From Rhodospirillales bacterium (GTDB lineage Bacteria > Pseudomonadota > Alphaproteobacteria > Rhodospirillales > Defluviicoccaceae), in the NCBI GenBank assembly GCA_016712375.1, contig JADJRE010000017.1, positions 1 to 64,000 of the forward strand: 64,000 nt of DNA. The letters run 5' to 3'. The notes below the pieces were generated by a model. The model did no database searches, was not told the DNA's origin, and saw only the letters and a list, made by a program, of their open reading frames with translations. A program made the position numbers and the translations under genes. Within the stretch, counting starts at the first letter, position 1. Every line of letters begins with the position of its first letter. Shown one piece after another: positions 43,956 to 53,671 of this stretch.

Positions 43956-45302
43956 CTAGATTACAACAAATGCCGCCGTCGCCAGCAGCGCGGCGGCAAC
44001 GGCGGCTTGCAGGAGGGTGCCGAGGGTGAGCAGGCGGTAGCCTTGCGCCGTCGACAGGCCGGTCAGGCGGGTGACCACCCAGAACAGGCTGTCGTTGGCG
44101 TGCGAGACGCACATCGCGCCGGCGCCGATCGCGACCACCGTCAGGTCGCGGGCCGTCTCCCCTTCCAGTCCCAGCGTACCCAGCATCGGCACGACCATCC
44201 CGGCGGTGGTGAGCACGGCGAGCATCGACGAGCCTTGCGACGTCTTCAGCACGGCGGCGATGAGGAACGGCAGCAGTATGCCGAGCTGCGCATTGGTGAG
44301 CGAATCCGCTAGCGCATCGCCGACGCCTGCGTTCTGCAACACCCTGGCGAAGCCACCGCCGGCGCCGACGATCAGCAGCGTCCCGGCTGCCCGAGCCATC
44401 GCTTCTCCCGCCCATCCATTCTCCGCCAGCATCGCCATTCGCAGCGGGCGGGGCAGCAGCAGTACGGCGCCACCCGCCGCGAGCATCAGCGTGACAGGGC
44501 GGCCGAGAGTGAGTAGCAATTCCCTTGTCGGCCCGCCCCCCAGCGGTTCGCTCGGCATTTGACCGAGCGAGCTGATCGACAGCAGCAGCATAGGCAGCAG
44601 GATCGGCAGCGCGGCGACGAGCACGCCGGGTCGCAATGCAGCAGCTGCTGGTGCGGGATCGATCCCATCCTCCGGTCCTTCGTCGCGTGCGGCGGATGGC
44701 GTCGCGCGGCAAACAACAACCGCGAACGCCCAGCCGCAAACGCAGAGTACTGCCGCCAAACCCCAGCCCCACAATGCGACCCGCCCGATATCGGCGGAGA
44801 GGATGGCGGTGGCCGCCACCGGCCCCGGCGTCGGTGGCAGCACCCCGTGCGTTGCCGAAAGCGCCAGCGCGAGGGCGATGGCGCCGGTTACCGGCGGCTG
44901 GCCGCTGTGCCGGGCGACCGCCCTCACCAGCGGCATCAGCAGGACGAAGGCGGCGTCGCGGAAGGCCGCGATTCCGCCGACGTAGCCGACTGCCGCCATC
45001 ATTGCGGGGCCATGTCGACGTTCGCTGCGCCCCGCTATCGCCGCCGCGAGCTGGGCACCGGCGCCCGAACGGCTCAGGAAGATGTCGATTAGCGATCCGG
45101 CCACGACGATGAGACCGATGGAGGCGACGGTGGTGGCAAACCCGTCGCCGATCGAGCCGATGACATAGGCGAGCGACATATCCGAGCAGAGGCCGAGGAC
45201 CAAGGACACGGTCAACAGGACCAGAAACGGGTGCAGCCTCCACCGCGACGTGCCGACGATGATCAAGACGACGGCAGCGGCGGGCAGGAGCAGCGGTTGC
45301 AA
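43956..45302 (-). CDS. GntP family gluconate:H+ symporter
   Basis: 448 residues with about 12 helices. Family motifs are GGIAAFRDAAFVLLMPLVRAVAR, SATHGVLPPTPGPVAATAIL, GAGGGFARVLQNAGVGDAL, LKTSQGSSMLAVLTTAG and MCVSHANDSLFWVV. It probably imports gluconate or a related sugar acid. The start is TTG 45302, since no ATG precedes the first helix. No gluconate kinase or regulator is adjacent, though glucose-oxidising enzymes are found at 20-26 kb. Confidence 0.9.
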   Translation of the reverse strand: MQPLLLPAAAVVLIIVGTSRWRLHPFLVLLTVSLVLGLCSDMSLAYVIGSIGDGFATTVASIGLIVVAGSLIDIFLSRSGAGAQLAAAIAGRSERRHGPAMMAAVGYVGGIAAFRDAAFVLLMPLVRAVARHSGQPPVTGAIALALALSATHGVLPPTPGPVAATAILSADIGRVALWGWGLAAVLCVCGWAFAVVVCRATPSAARDEGPEDGIDPAPAAAALRPGVLVAALPILLPMLLLSISSLGQMPSEPLGGGPTRELLLTLGRPVTLMLAAGGAVLLLPRPLRMAMLAENGWAGEAMARAAGTLLIVGAGGGFARVLQNAGVGDALADSLTNAQLGILLPFLIAAVLKTSQGSSMLAVLTTAGMVVPMLGTLGLEGETARDLTVVAIGAGAMCVSHANDSLFWVVTRLTGLSTAQGYRLLTLGTLLQAAVAAALLATAAFVVI

Positions 45303-45391
45303 GGAAATAGCCGATGGCGTTGCGAAATGGTGTCGGGACTTCTAAAGGCAGCGCGGGAGTTTGCAACATCTGACTGACGAAGAGGCGCTTC

Positions 45392-46660
45392 GTGGTGAAC
45401 GATCGACAGCAGAGACGGCGGCGGGCTGCCGCGATGCTGCTGTCCTTGACGCTGCTGCTCGTCCTCGCAAAGGGGGCGGCCCGCGCCGCGGAAGCCGGGG
45501 ACAGTGCGCCTGGCGAGCGATCGATGTTCGTGAAAACGAGCGGCACACGCTTTGTTTCGCCGGACGGGCGGCCCCTACTCTTGAAGGGGATCAACATTGG
45601 CAACTGGCTGGTGCCGGAAGGCTACATGTTCGACTTCAAGACGGCCAAATACCCCAGCGCCATCTATGCCGGCATTGAGCGCATTCTCGGCAAGGAGGCA
45701 TCGGTCCACTTCTGGCAGCAGTTCCGCGACGGATTTGTCACGCAGGCCGACATCGAGCTTATCGCCGGCCTCGGGTTTAACACCATCCGCGTGCCGTTCC
45801 ACTGGAAGCTGTTCGTGGAGGAAGGGAAGGCCGCGGAGTCGGGGACGATCGGCTACGAGCTTCTCGATCGGGTGGTCGGCTGGAGCAAGGCGGTGGGACT
45901 GCGGGTGGTGATCGACATGCACGCTGCCCCCGGCGGGCAAACCGGCATCAACCATGATGACGGACCTGGTTATCCGCTGATGTTCTACGTTCCGGCGCAC
46001 CAGGATCTCACCATCGCGATCTGGAAGAACATCGCCCGCCATTACCATGACGAGCCGGCGGTGCTCGGCTACGATCTGCTGAACGAGCCGATCGCCCCCT
46101 ACCACGACGTCGCCACGCTCAATCCGAAGCTGGAGGCTTTCTACCGCCGGGTCGTCGCGGCAGTTCGCGAGGTCGACCCCAGCCACGTCATCTTTCTCGG
46201 CGGCGGACAGTGGAATACGAACTTCTCGGTATTCGGGCCGCCATTCGATAGCAACGCCGCATACACTTACCATACCTTTTGGTCGTACACGCGCCGCGTG
46301 ACCATCCAGAAGTATCTTAACTTCAGCAACATGTACGACGTACCGATCTGGCTCGGCGAGTCAGGGGAAGCCGACAACGACTGGATCGAAGCTTTCCGGT
46401 CGTTGCATGAGCGCTACAACATCAGCTGGTGCTTCTGGACCTACAAGAACATGACGAGCCCGGCGACCGTCGTGTCGGTTCGCCGGCCGCGTGACTGGAA
46501 TGCCGTCGTTGCCATCGCCGATCAAACTGCCGACAGCGATGATGAGACGCGCCGGGCTCGGGTGGCACTGGCGGAATTCCTGGAGAACATCAGGCTGGAG
46601 AACGGCACGATCAATCGCGGCTTTGTTCAGGCCCTGGGGCTCAAGGCTGCCGGCAGATAA
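45392..46660 (+). CDS. Secreted GH5 family glycoside hydrolase
   Basis: 422 residues. A signal peptide (LLSLTLLLVLAKGAARAAE) precedes a cellulase-type TIM barrel. Key blocks are LLLKGINIGNWLVPEGYMF, FNTIRVPFHW, VVIDMHAAPGGQ, GYDLLNEPIAP with the acid/base Glu, YHTFWSYT and VPIWLGESGEADNDW with the nucleophile Glu. It resembles exo-beta-glucanase-like GH5 enzymes, substrate a beta-glucan. Start is GTG 45392 behind GAAGAGG; an ATG at residue 15 is possible. It is divergent from gntP. Confidence 0.88.
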   Translation: MVNDRQQRRRRAAAMLLSLTLLLVLAKGAARAAEAGDSAPGERSMFVKTSGTRFVSPDGRPLLLKGINIGNWLVPEGYMFDFKTAKYPSAIYAGIERILGKEASVHFWQQFRDGFVTQADIELIAGLGFNTIRVPFHWKLFVEEGKAAESGTIGYELLDRVVGWSKAVGLRVVIDMHAAPGGQTGINHDDGPGYPLMFYVPAHQDLTIAIWKNIARHYHDEPAVLGYDLLNEPIAPYHDVATLNPKLEAFYRRVVAAVREVDPSHVIFLGGGQWNTNFSVFGPPFDSNAAYTYHTFWSYTRRVTIQKYLNFSNMYDVPIWLGESGEADNDWIEAFRSLHERYNISWCFWTYKNMTSPATVVSVRRPRDWNAVVAIADQTADSDDETRRARVALAEFLENIRLENGTINRGFVQALGLKAAGR

Positions 46661-46839
46661 CACGCTAATGCCAGGGCGGTGTGCTATTCGAGACACTTAC
46701 AGCCGATCTTCACTTGCCGTCTGAGCAGACGCTGGATCTTCGGCTCATTCAACGATAGGCTTGAAACCAACCGGATCGCCAATGACGCGTCCGACAGGGT
46801 GGCAGTGGAGGCAAGTTCCTTGCGAGTAGCGGCGTCGAA

Positions 46840-47860
46840 ATGGCATTCGGCGGTGCACGCTTGATTGCCTGGGCATCTGGGTCGCAGGTGCGCTGTTCGC
46901 CGGGGTCCTCCTGACATCGCCTGCCCGGGCGGCGGTATCGGCGCTTGTCGTCGAGCAGGCCAGCGGCCGGACGATCTCGGCAGTCAACGCCGATGGACCG
47001 CGTTATCCGGCGTCCCTGACCAAGATGATGACGCTCTACCTGCTGTTCGATGCGCTTGATCGTGGCCGTGTCCAAATGAACACCAAGCTGCGCGTCTCTT
47101 CATACGCAGCCTCCAGGCCGCCGAGCAAACTGGGACTGCGGCCAGGGGCGACGATTACTGTGCGCGAGGCGATGCTGGCGCTGGCGACCAAGTCGGCGAA
47201 CGACGCCGCGGTGGTTGTCGCCGAAGGCTTGGCAGGCAGCGAGGCGGCATTTGCCCGGCGGATGACCGCCAGGGCACAGGCGCTCGGCATGCGGCGGACG
47301 ATCTTCCGCAACGCTTCTGGCCTGCATCACCCGCAACAGCGGACGACTGCCCGCGACATGGCCCTGCTCGGCCGCGCCTGCTGCGCGACCATCCGCAGCA
47401 CTATCGGATCTTTGCGACTCGCAGCTTTCGGTGGGGCCGTGCCAGCTACGGCAATCATAACCGGCTGATGAACGCCTATCGCGGCATGGACGGCATCAAG
47501 ACCGGGTACACGCAACCCGCCGGCTACAATCTGGTCGCCTCGGCCAGCCGCAAGGGCCGCCGTCTAGTCGGCGTGGTGATGGGTTCGCGCTCTTCGGCGG
47601 TGCGCAACGGCCTGATGGCTAGCCTGCTCGACCAAGGGTTCCGGACGCAGCCGGGTAGCCTCGCCGTTGCCGCGAGGAAGGCGAAGCAGACCCGCGCCAG
47701 TAAGGCCGTCGCTGCTACCCATGCCAGAAGATCGCCTGCCCACGTGGCGGCTAAGGTACGCCCGGCTGGCGCCGTGGCCAGTCGGCAGATGGTGCAGAAG
47801 AAGGCCCGGCCGACGAAGCCGGCCGAGCTTCGCGCTCGCCGCGAGGCAGCCGGCGGATGA
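46840..47860 (+). CDS. D-alanyl-D-alanine carboxypeptidase (peptidase S11), two apparent frameshifts
   Basis: The three active-site motifs are SLTK (47012-47023 region), SAND and KTG (in GIKTGYT). A signal peptide-like segment, WVAGALFAGVLLTSPARAAV, precedes VVEQASGRTISAVN. No start codon lies in that frame after TAG, but ATG 46840 in another frame gives a plausible N-terminus, so an indel is likely near 46860. A second lies at about 47377: one added C gives RALLRDHPQHYR and continues into MNAYRGMDGIKTG. The C-terminus is a basic Ala/Lys-rich tail. The enzyme trims pentapeptides in the periplasm. Confidence 0.87.
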
Positions 47861-47864
47861 GGCG

Positions 47865-48662
47865 ATGGTTGGGCCGCCGATGACGGACACTCCCGCCCCA
47901 CCCCCGCAGACGATCACCCGCGAGGACGGAGCGGTGATTGCCTATCATCACACCGCGGGCAGAGTGCCGGGCGTGGTGTTTCTCACCGGTTATATGTCCG
48001 ACATGACGGGACAAAAGGCCATCCGCCTCGAAGCGTACTGCCGGGCTCGAGGACAGGCATTTCTACGCTTCGACTACTATGGTCACGGGGCGTCATCCGG
48101 CGCTTTCGTTGAAGGGTCGATCGGCCGCTGGGCGGACGATGCAATCTTCGCCTTGGACCGTCTGACGGAAGGACCTCAGGTGCTGGTCGGATCGAGCCTC
48201 GGTGGCTGGATCATGCTGCTGGCGGCGCGGGCCAGGCCGCGGCGCGTTGCGGGGCTTCTGGGTGTTGCCGCCGCTCCCGATTTCACCGAGGATCTGATCC
48301 TGCCAAGCTTGTCGCCCTCCGACCGGGAGGCGCTGCAACGAGATGGCATGGTGCCGGTATACAGTCCCTACGATCCCGAGCCGACGCCGGTTACGCAGCT
48401 GATCCTGGAAGAGGGGCGGCGGCAGTTAGTGCTGCGCGCGCCGATCCGGATCACCTGCCCGGTGCGGCTCATCCACGGCATGCGCGATCCAGACGTCCCC
48501 TGGAAGACATCGCTGCGGCTGGCGGACAAGCTCGCAGCTGAGGATGTGGAGATCACGTTGATCAAGGCCGGCGACCACCGGCTGTCGGAGCCGCAAGACC
48601 TTGATCGGCTGTGCGACGCTCTGGAACGGCTGCTGCGCCGGCTGGAGTTGGATGCCAGCTGA
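47865..48662 (+). CDS. Alpha/beta hydrolase
   Basis: About 265 residues. Strand FLTGYMSDMTGQKA carries the oxyanion region, FLRFDYYGHGAS follows, and the nucleophile elbow is VGSSLGGW. The Asp is in IHGMRDPDVPW and the His in KAGDHRLSEP. This is the ABHD10-like acyl-protein/serine hydrolase group, likely an esterase or thioesterase. It follows the carboxypeptidase stop by 4 bases and is probably cotranscribed. Start ATG 47865; ATG 47880 is an alternative. Confidence 0.88.
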   Translation: MVGPPMTDTPAPPPQTITREDGAVIAYHHTAGRVPGVVFLTGYMSDMTGQKAIRLEAYCRARGQAFLRFDYYGHGASSGAFVEGSIGRWADDAIFALDRLTEGPQVLVGSSLGGWIMLLAARARPRRVAGLLGVAAAPDFTEDLILPSLSPSDREALQRDGMVPVYSPYDPEPTPVTQLILEEGRRQLVLRAPIRITCPVRLIHGMRDPDVPWKTSLRLADKLAAEDVEITLIKAGDHRLSEPQDLDRLCDALERLLRRLELDAS

Positions 48663-48755
48663 TCAGGGCCGTCGGTCTCCGGCGATGACCGGCGACCGCC
48701 ACTGCGCGACGAGTCGACGCAGTGGCGGGACTGGCACCTGCCTTACTTTCTTAGC

Positions 48756-50099
48756 TTACTGAGCGACCGAATAGGCAATCCGCCGGTTTTGGAAACGGCC
48801 CTCTGGCGTGTCATTGCTGGCGACCGGCTGCGTCGCACCGTAGCCCTTGGCGGTCAACATGGAGGGGTCGACGCCGCTCTGAACCAGCACTTGGCGAACT
48901 GCTTCCGCGCGTTGCTGCGATAGCTGCATATTCGCCGCTGGATCACCCGTATTGTCGGTATGTCCACCGATCTCAATCACCGTGCCGGCCGGCAGCTGCT
49001 TGATGATGGCAGCGGCCTGCTGCAATACGACCTGGTTAAAGCCAGGAACTCCCGCGCTGCCGCTGGAAAAGTTGATGATGCTCAGGTTGAGCGCGGTTAC
49101 CACGTCCTTTCCGGTAAATCCCGGCTTGAGCGCGGACAGGGCCGCTACCGTCTTGTTGGCTGCATTCTTGACCGCATCGGCGACCGGATCGATCAACGGA
49201 GCGACCGAAACATTCGGCCCGAACAGCGATTTCAACGAAGCGATGATCCGGTCTCGGTCCGCGTCACCAATTAGGCCGCCGATGCTGACAGAGGCACCAT
49301 CGAACAGCGCCTGGAGGCCTGGTATCTTGAAGTTCTCGGCCGCCGACCTGAGGTTGGCAAGCCAATTCGCCGGCGATGCCGACGGATCGACGGTAATGTC
49401 GCCCTTGACGTTGCCGGCGCCGAACGCCGCCTTGAGCGTGTCGAGGATGGATGTGCGCGACCCCTCATCCCTGACGACACCGCTGACGTTGACCACGCCA
49501 GCGTCGTTGCTGAGAGCTAGTCTTGGTTGTACCGCCGGCGCCGTAACTGCTGGTGCAGTTGCCACCTTGTCCGTTGGCTTGCCCGTCAGGAGATACCAGC
49601 CGAGCGCGAGGAGGCCTAGGACGATCAGCCCAGGAATCGCCCATTTGCCCATCCCGCCGGATGCTTTCTCGGTTACCTGAGGGGTGCTCGGCAGGCGCGC
49701 CGCATTGCTGCCGAGGAAGGCCGAAAGGGCCGGCGGCACGCTCGTGGGAATGGTGCCGCCCGGCGTTAGCAGCCCGACGACCTTGGGTATGGCGACAGCG
49801 AGCGCTGACGTAATGACTCTGGAGTCTAGTCCCAACTTGCTGGCAAAAGTCTTGATCGCGGTCTCCGGCAGAACCTGCTCAACCTGCGGTCCGGACATAG
49901 GCGGCGCGCTGTCGCCACGGCCAAGCCACCCGGTAACGAGGTTGCCAAGACCGGCCAGCTTGACCTTGTCGATAAAACCGGCAATGCCATCAGGCTGATT
50001 GCTTATGAAGCGTAGCAGTTCAGCTACCAGCGGACCCGCCTTCGCGCCGAGGCCAAACTTGCTGGCCAGTTCCCCGACGAGCGACTCAAATATCCCCAT
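48756..50099 (-). CDS. YidB-like/BON/OmpA domain protein
   Basis: 447 residues. N-terminal about 130 residues are YidB-like (DUF937): FESLVGELASKFGLG, AGFIDKVKLAGLG, and a variant of the LLTPGGTIPTS end. A single transmembrane helix (WAIPGLIVLGLLALGWYLL) follows near residue 165. Two BON-like modules come next (VNVSGVVRDEGSRTSILDTLKAAFG and SVSIGGLIGDADRDRIIASLKSLFG). The C-terminus is an OmpA peptidoglycan-binding domain: IEIGGHTDNTGD and KGYGATQPVASNDTPEGRFQNRR. It probably spans the inner membrane and holds peptidoglycan. ATG 50099 has a strong GGAGGGAG site. Confidence 0.88.
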   Translation of the reverse strand: MGIFESLVGELASKFGLGAKAGPLVAELLRFISNQPDGIAGFIDKVKLAGLGNLVTGWLGRGDSAPPMSGPQVEQVLPETAIKTFASKLGLDSRVITSALAVAIPKVVGLLTPGGTIPTSVPPALSAFLGSNAARLPSTPQVTEKASGGMGKWAIPGLIVLGLLALGWYLLTGKPTDKVATAPAVTAPAVQPRLALSNDAGVVNVSGVVRDEGSRTSILDTLKAAFGAGNVKGDITVDPSASPANWLANLRSAAENFKIPGLQALFDGASVSIGGLIGDADRDRIIASLKSLFGPNVSVAPLIDPVADAVKNAANKTVAALSALKPGFTGKDVVTALNLSIINFSSGSAGVPGFNQVVLQQAAAIIKQLPAGTVIEIGGHTDNTGDPAANMQLSQQRAEAVRQVLVQSGVDPSMLTAKGYGATQPVASNDTPEGRFQNRRIAYSVAQ

Positions 50100-50498
50100 G
50101 TTGCTCCCTCCTGCCTGCAAGACGCTGCCTGATGCGGTCAGCGATCCTCCTCGACCGCGACGGTTCTCTCCAGAGCGGCGACGGTGTCCGCAGCCTCGCG
50201 CTTCGTGGTATGCTTGATATTGGGGCTCGCGATTTTGTTGTAAACCTTCTACCCACCGGTTGTACTACCAAGCGGAGAACTATCCGTGGCAGCGGGTGAA
50301 CCAACTACAAGCGATCGATGTGGAGGGACGGCGGGATTGGATGGTGCCACTTTGCACGTTAGCGCCGGTCGGCGGTGACGGCGCGGCAAAGGTTGATAGC
50401 CCTAGGGTAAAGCGCGAATAGCGGCTATTTTCTAGAAAAACGAGAAGGCGGCACGTCCTCGAGTTCAGCTCGCCGGGGCGGCGATTGGGGAGACATCC
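50100..50498. other. Divergent intergenic region, nothing recognised
   Basis: About 399 bases between the OmpA-like gene and the acyl-CoA synthetase. It includes an A/T-rich patch near 50213-50260 and a short A/T stretch near 50425-50445, which could hold promoters. No open frame with a credible start, no repeat and no RNA fold was noted. Confidence 0.5.
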
Positions 50499-52196
50499 AT
50501 GACTCCGACAGAGGCATTCATTGAGGCTCGTAAGATCCTCATTACGCAGCGCAACGACCATGACCGGGCGTGCGCGACGTTTCGGTGGCCGCAGCTGGAG
50601 ACATTCAACTGGGCCCTTGACTGGTTCGATCACTACGCCAGAAACAACAGCCGCACGGCGCTGTGGGTGGCAAGTCGCGATTCAGGAGAGATCAAGCTCA
50701 GCTTTCGCGAACTGTCCGAGCGGTCCAATCAGGTGGCCAACTTCCTGCGCGGTCACGGCGTCCGCCGTGGCGATCCTATCCTGCTGATGGTCAGCAACGT
50801 CGTTTCGTTTTGGGAAGTGATGCTGGCGGCAATCAAGCTTGGCGCGGTCGTCATTCCGGCGACCACGATGCTGACCCGCGAAGATCTGCTTGACCGCTTC
50901 GAGCGGGGTGGCGTTCGCCACGTCGTCACCGGCGCCGGCGACACCGGTAATTTCGCGGACATCCCCGGCAGCTATACGCGGATCGCCATTGGTCACGCAC
51001 CGGCGGGATGGCAGCGCTTCGACGACGCCTATCGTGCTTCGCCCATCTATGTGCCGCATGCTCCGACGCCGGCAAACGCGCCATTGCTGCTCTACTTCAC
51101 CTCAGGCACGACCGCGAAGCCGAAACTGGTCGAACACACGCACGTCAGCTATCCGATTGGCCACCTTTCGACGATGTACTGGCTCGGTCTGAAAGAAGGC
51201 GACGTCCACCTCAACATCAGTTCTCCCGGCTGGGCGAAGCACGCGTGGAGCGGTTTCTTTGCGCCATGGAATGCAGGCGCCACTGTGTTCGTCTACAACT
51301 GGCTGCGATTCAACGCCAAGACCATGCTGGACGTCATCGTTCGGCACGGCGTTACGACATTGTGTGCGCCGCCGGTCGTTTGGCGGCAGTTGCTGAACGA
51401 GAACCTCGCCAACTACCCGGTTCGACTGCGCGAGATCGTCAGCTCAGGCCAGCCACTCGACCCGGAGATTATCCGCCACGTTGAGAGACGATGGGGGTTG
51501 ACGATTCGCGACGGCTACGGCCAGACCGAAACTACGGCGCTGATCGGCAATACGCCCGGTGCGAAAATAAAGCCGGGATCGATGGGAAAGGTCCTGCCCG
51601 GCTATCAGGTTGCGCTGTTGGATGCGACTGGCGATCAAGCCGACGAGGGAGAGATAGCCCTGCCTCTCGACCCGAAGCCGTTGGGGTTGATGCTGGGGTA
51701 CCAGGATGACTGGGGCAAGACGTCGGAGCCAGGTGATGGAACCTGGTATCGAACTGGTGACGTGGCGACGCGTGATGCTGACGGTTACTATCATTACGTC
51801 GGGCGCGCCGATGACCTGTTCAAATCATCTGAGTACCGCATCAGTCCTTTCGAACTGGAGAGCGTTCTGGTTGAACACGAGGCGGTGGCATCGGCGGCGA
51901 TTATCCCCAGTCCCGACCCGGATGGGCTGATTGTACCGAAGGCGGTTATCGAGCTGGGTGATGGCTTCGTCGCTGGAGGCGCGCTTGCGGAAGAGATCCT
52001 GCGCTTCACCCGCGCTCGACTCGCGCCATACAAGTGGATCCGCCGGGTCGAGTTTGCGGAGCTGCCGAAGACGCTGACCGGAAAGATCCGTCGCGTCGAA
52101 TTGCGCCAGCGTGAGGAGGAACTGCGGCAGCAGGGCGAGCGTGGTGAAGCCGAGTTTTGGGAAGTGGATTTCTCTTCTCTCGTTGCAGAGCCGTGA
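50499..52196 (+). CDS. Acyl-CoA synthetase (AMP-binding family)
   Basis: 565 residues. The adenylate-forming signature is YFTSGTTAKPKLVEHTH, followed by SPGWAKHAWSGFFAPW, the A5 block DGYGQTETT, the A7 Asp in WYRTGDVA and the catalytic Lys in LPKTLTGKIRRVELR. The length and the N-terminal RWPQLETFNWALDWFDHYA fit the ACSM/medium-chain or benzoate/acetate-like group. It activates a carboxylic acid to its CoA ester. No adjacent gene indicates the substrate. ATG 50499 is preceded by GGGGAGA. Confidence 0.9.
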   Translation: MTPTEAFIEARKILITQRNDHDRACATFRWPQLETFNWALDWFDHYARNNSRTALWVASRDSGEIKLSFRELSERSNQVANFLRGHGVRRGDPILLMVSNVVSFWEVMLAAIKLGAVVIPATTMLTREDLLDRFERGGVRHVVTGAGDTGNFADIPGSYTRIAIGHAPAGWQRFDDAYRASPIYVPHAPTPANAPLLLYFTSGTTAKPKLVEHTHVSYPIGHLSTMYWLGLKEGDVHLNISSPGWAKHAWSGFFAPWNAGATVFVYNWLRFNAKTMLDVIVRHGVTTLCAPPVVWRQLLNENLANYPVRLREIVSSGQPLDPEIIRHVERRWGLTIRDGYGQTETTALIGNTPGAKIKPGSMGKVLPGYQVALLDATGDQADEGEIALPLDPKPLGLMLGYQDDWGKTSEPGDGTWYRTGDVATRDADGYYHYVGRADDLFKSSEYRISPFELESVLVEHEAVASAAIIPSPDPDGLIVPKAVIELGDGFVAGGALAEEILRFTRARLAPYKWIRRVEFAELPKTLTGKIRRVELRQREEELRQQGERGEAEFWEVDFSSLVAEP

Positions 52197-52234
52197 GGGT
52201 CAACTCGTTTTACAACATGCAAAGCTATCGCTGA

Positions 52235-52513
52235 TTAAGGGCGGTCTGAGTGGCCAAGCGGCCGGGCCGGCGCAATGTAGTCGCGCAGCCGCTTCTTGAT
52301 CTCGCGCAACCCCGGAAAGCGACCTTCCGAGGCGCGCGACCACAGCGTGTCGCCGTCGATCCTAATCCTGAAGATGCCACCCTGGCCGGGAACCAGCGTC
52401 ACCCCGCCTAAATCGTTTTCGAAGGTAAGTAGCAACTCCTGTGCCGTCCAGGCGGCACGCAGAAGCCAGCGGCATTGCGTGCAATATTCGATCTCGACGA
52501 TTGGGCGGGTCAC
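52235..52513 (-). CDS. SelT/SelW/SelH (Rdx) family protein, cysteine form
   Basis: 92 residues. Thioredoxin-like Rdx fold with the redox motif YCTQCRW near the N-terminus, LLTFENDLGGVTLVPGQGGIFRI in the middle and GRFPGLREIKKRLRDY at the end. The selenocysteine of some relatives is Cys here. Such proteins are thought to act in thiol redox control. Start GTG 52513 is chosen because AAGGA lies at the right distance; the frame extends upstream to 52684 into a region that codes on the other strand. Confidence 0.87.
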   Translation of the reverse strand: MTRPIVEIEYCTQCRWLLRAAWTAQELLLTFENDLGGVTLVPGQGGIFRIRIDGDTLWSRASEGRFPGLREIKKRLRDYIAPARPLGHSDRP

Positions 52514-52621
52514 ATCATTTCCTTGCGCGTGAACGAGGTGAAAATCTATAGACGGCGGTGGCAGCGGCAGGCAAGTCGGCTGGTTGAGCCGGCCCATCGC
52601 CGCTCCCATATTCGTCCGGAC

Positions 52622-53663
52622 ATGTTGAGCCGCAGCACCTATTTCGCAATGCAGAATGCCCGCATTGCTTGGTTTCTCGGGCAATACCTCGTCTCCAATC
52701 GCCTAAGCCGACCGGCAGACGCGTCCTCGCGGAGGTCCGCTAGCAGGCGGCGTCCATCGCCGACGCTGGCGGAGCTCCTGCAGGATATAGCGGCGCTACT
52801 GCGCAAGGATTGGCAAAACATCCGCGACGGCGTTTACCGAGCGCCGCCTCCGATAAGCGACGAGGCGGGTAGGTTGTTGGCCGACGCGCTGCGCTACTTC
52901 CGCGACCTCCCCGCGGTGACGGCGCGGCGGCGACGTAACGGCTACGACGAGGTGCCGCGGATGGCACCCGGCGTGGCGCCGCTCCCAGACTATTATCTCC
53001 GTAACTTCCATTATCAAACCGATGGTTATCTGAGTGACCATTCAGCGCGTCTTTACGATCAGCAGGTGGAGGTGCTGTTCATCGGCAGCGCCGATGCCAT
53101 GCGTCGGCAGGCGCTACCGCCAATTGCCTCTTTCATGCGTCGAAGGCATGGGCGCGGAGTACACGTTGACGTCGCTTGCGGGACGGGGCGCTTTTTGGGA
53201 AGTGTTCTGGATAACTTTCCGCGGCTTCATGCCATCGGCGTTGATCTCAGTCTGCCATACCTTGCGGAGGCGGCGCGGGTTCTGCGGCCGCATCCCGGTA
53301 CTTCGCTGATGCAGGGTGCGGCGGAAGCCCTACCACTCTCCGACAGCAGCGTCGACTTGCTGACCTGCGTCTACCTGCTGCACGAAGTGCCGCGTGACAT
53401 CCGTCAGGGCATCGCCCGCGAATTCGCGCGCGTGTTGCGGCCGGGTGGCCGCGTGGTGATCGTCGATTCCTGCAAAACGGCGACCGGCCAGCCTGGGATA
53501 GTCTGCTCGCGGCGTTTCCGAAGTCGTTTCACGAGCCTTTTATGCCGACTACGCCGCCACTGATCTGAAACGGCTGTTCGGCGAGGGCGGCTTGCGCCCG
53601 ACCGCCGACGAACTCGCTTTCCTTTCAAAGATCCTGGTCTTCGACAAACCTGCCGCAACCTGA
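52622..53663 (+). CDS. Class I SAM-dependent methyltransferase, two frameshifts near 3' end
   Basis: About 347 residues. An N-terminal 150-residue helical part leads to the Rossmann fold: VHVDVACGTGRFLGSV (motif I), AIGVDLSLPYLAEA, GAAEALPLSDSSVDLLTCVYLLHEV and REFARVLRPGGRVVIVDS. The frame then breaks: one C is missing near 53470 and one T near 53541. With both restored the protein continues LQNGDRPAWDSLLAAFPKSF, YADYAATDLKRLF and ends at TGA 53661-53663. Substrate is unknown. It diverges from the SelW-like gene and converges on the MscS gene, with 8 bases between. Confidence 0.82.
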
Positions 53664-53671
53664 ACTGGCTG

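Noticed and set aside
43939..45603. Very long open frame antisense to gntP (about 550 codons)
   Set aside because: It mirrors the real GntP gene, is Arg/Ala/Gly-rich and has no recognisable domain; long antisense frames are common in GC-rich genes.
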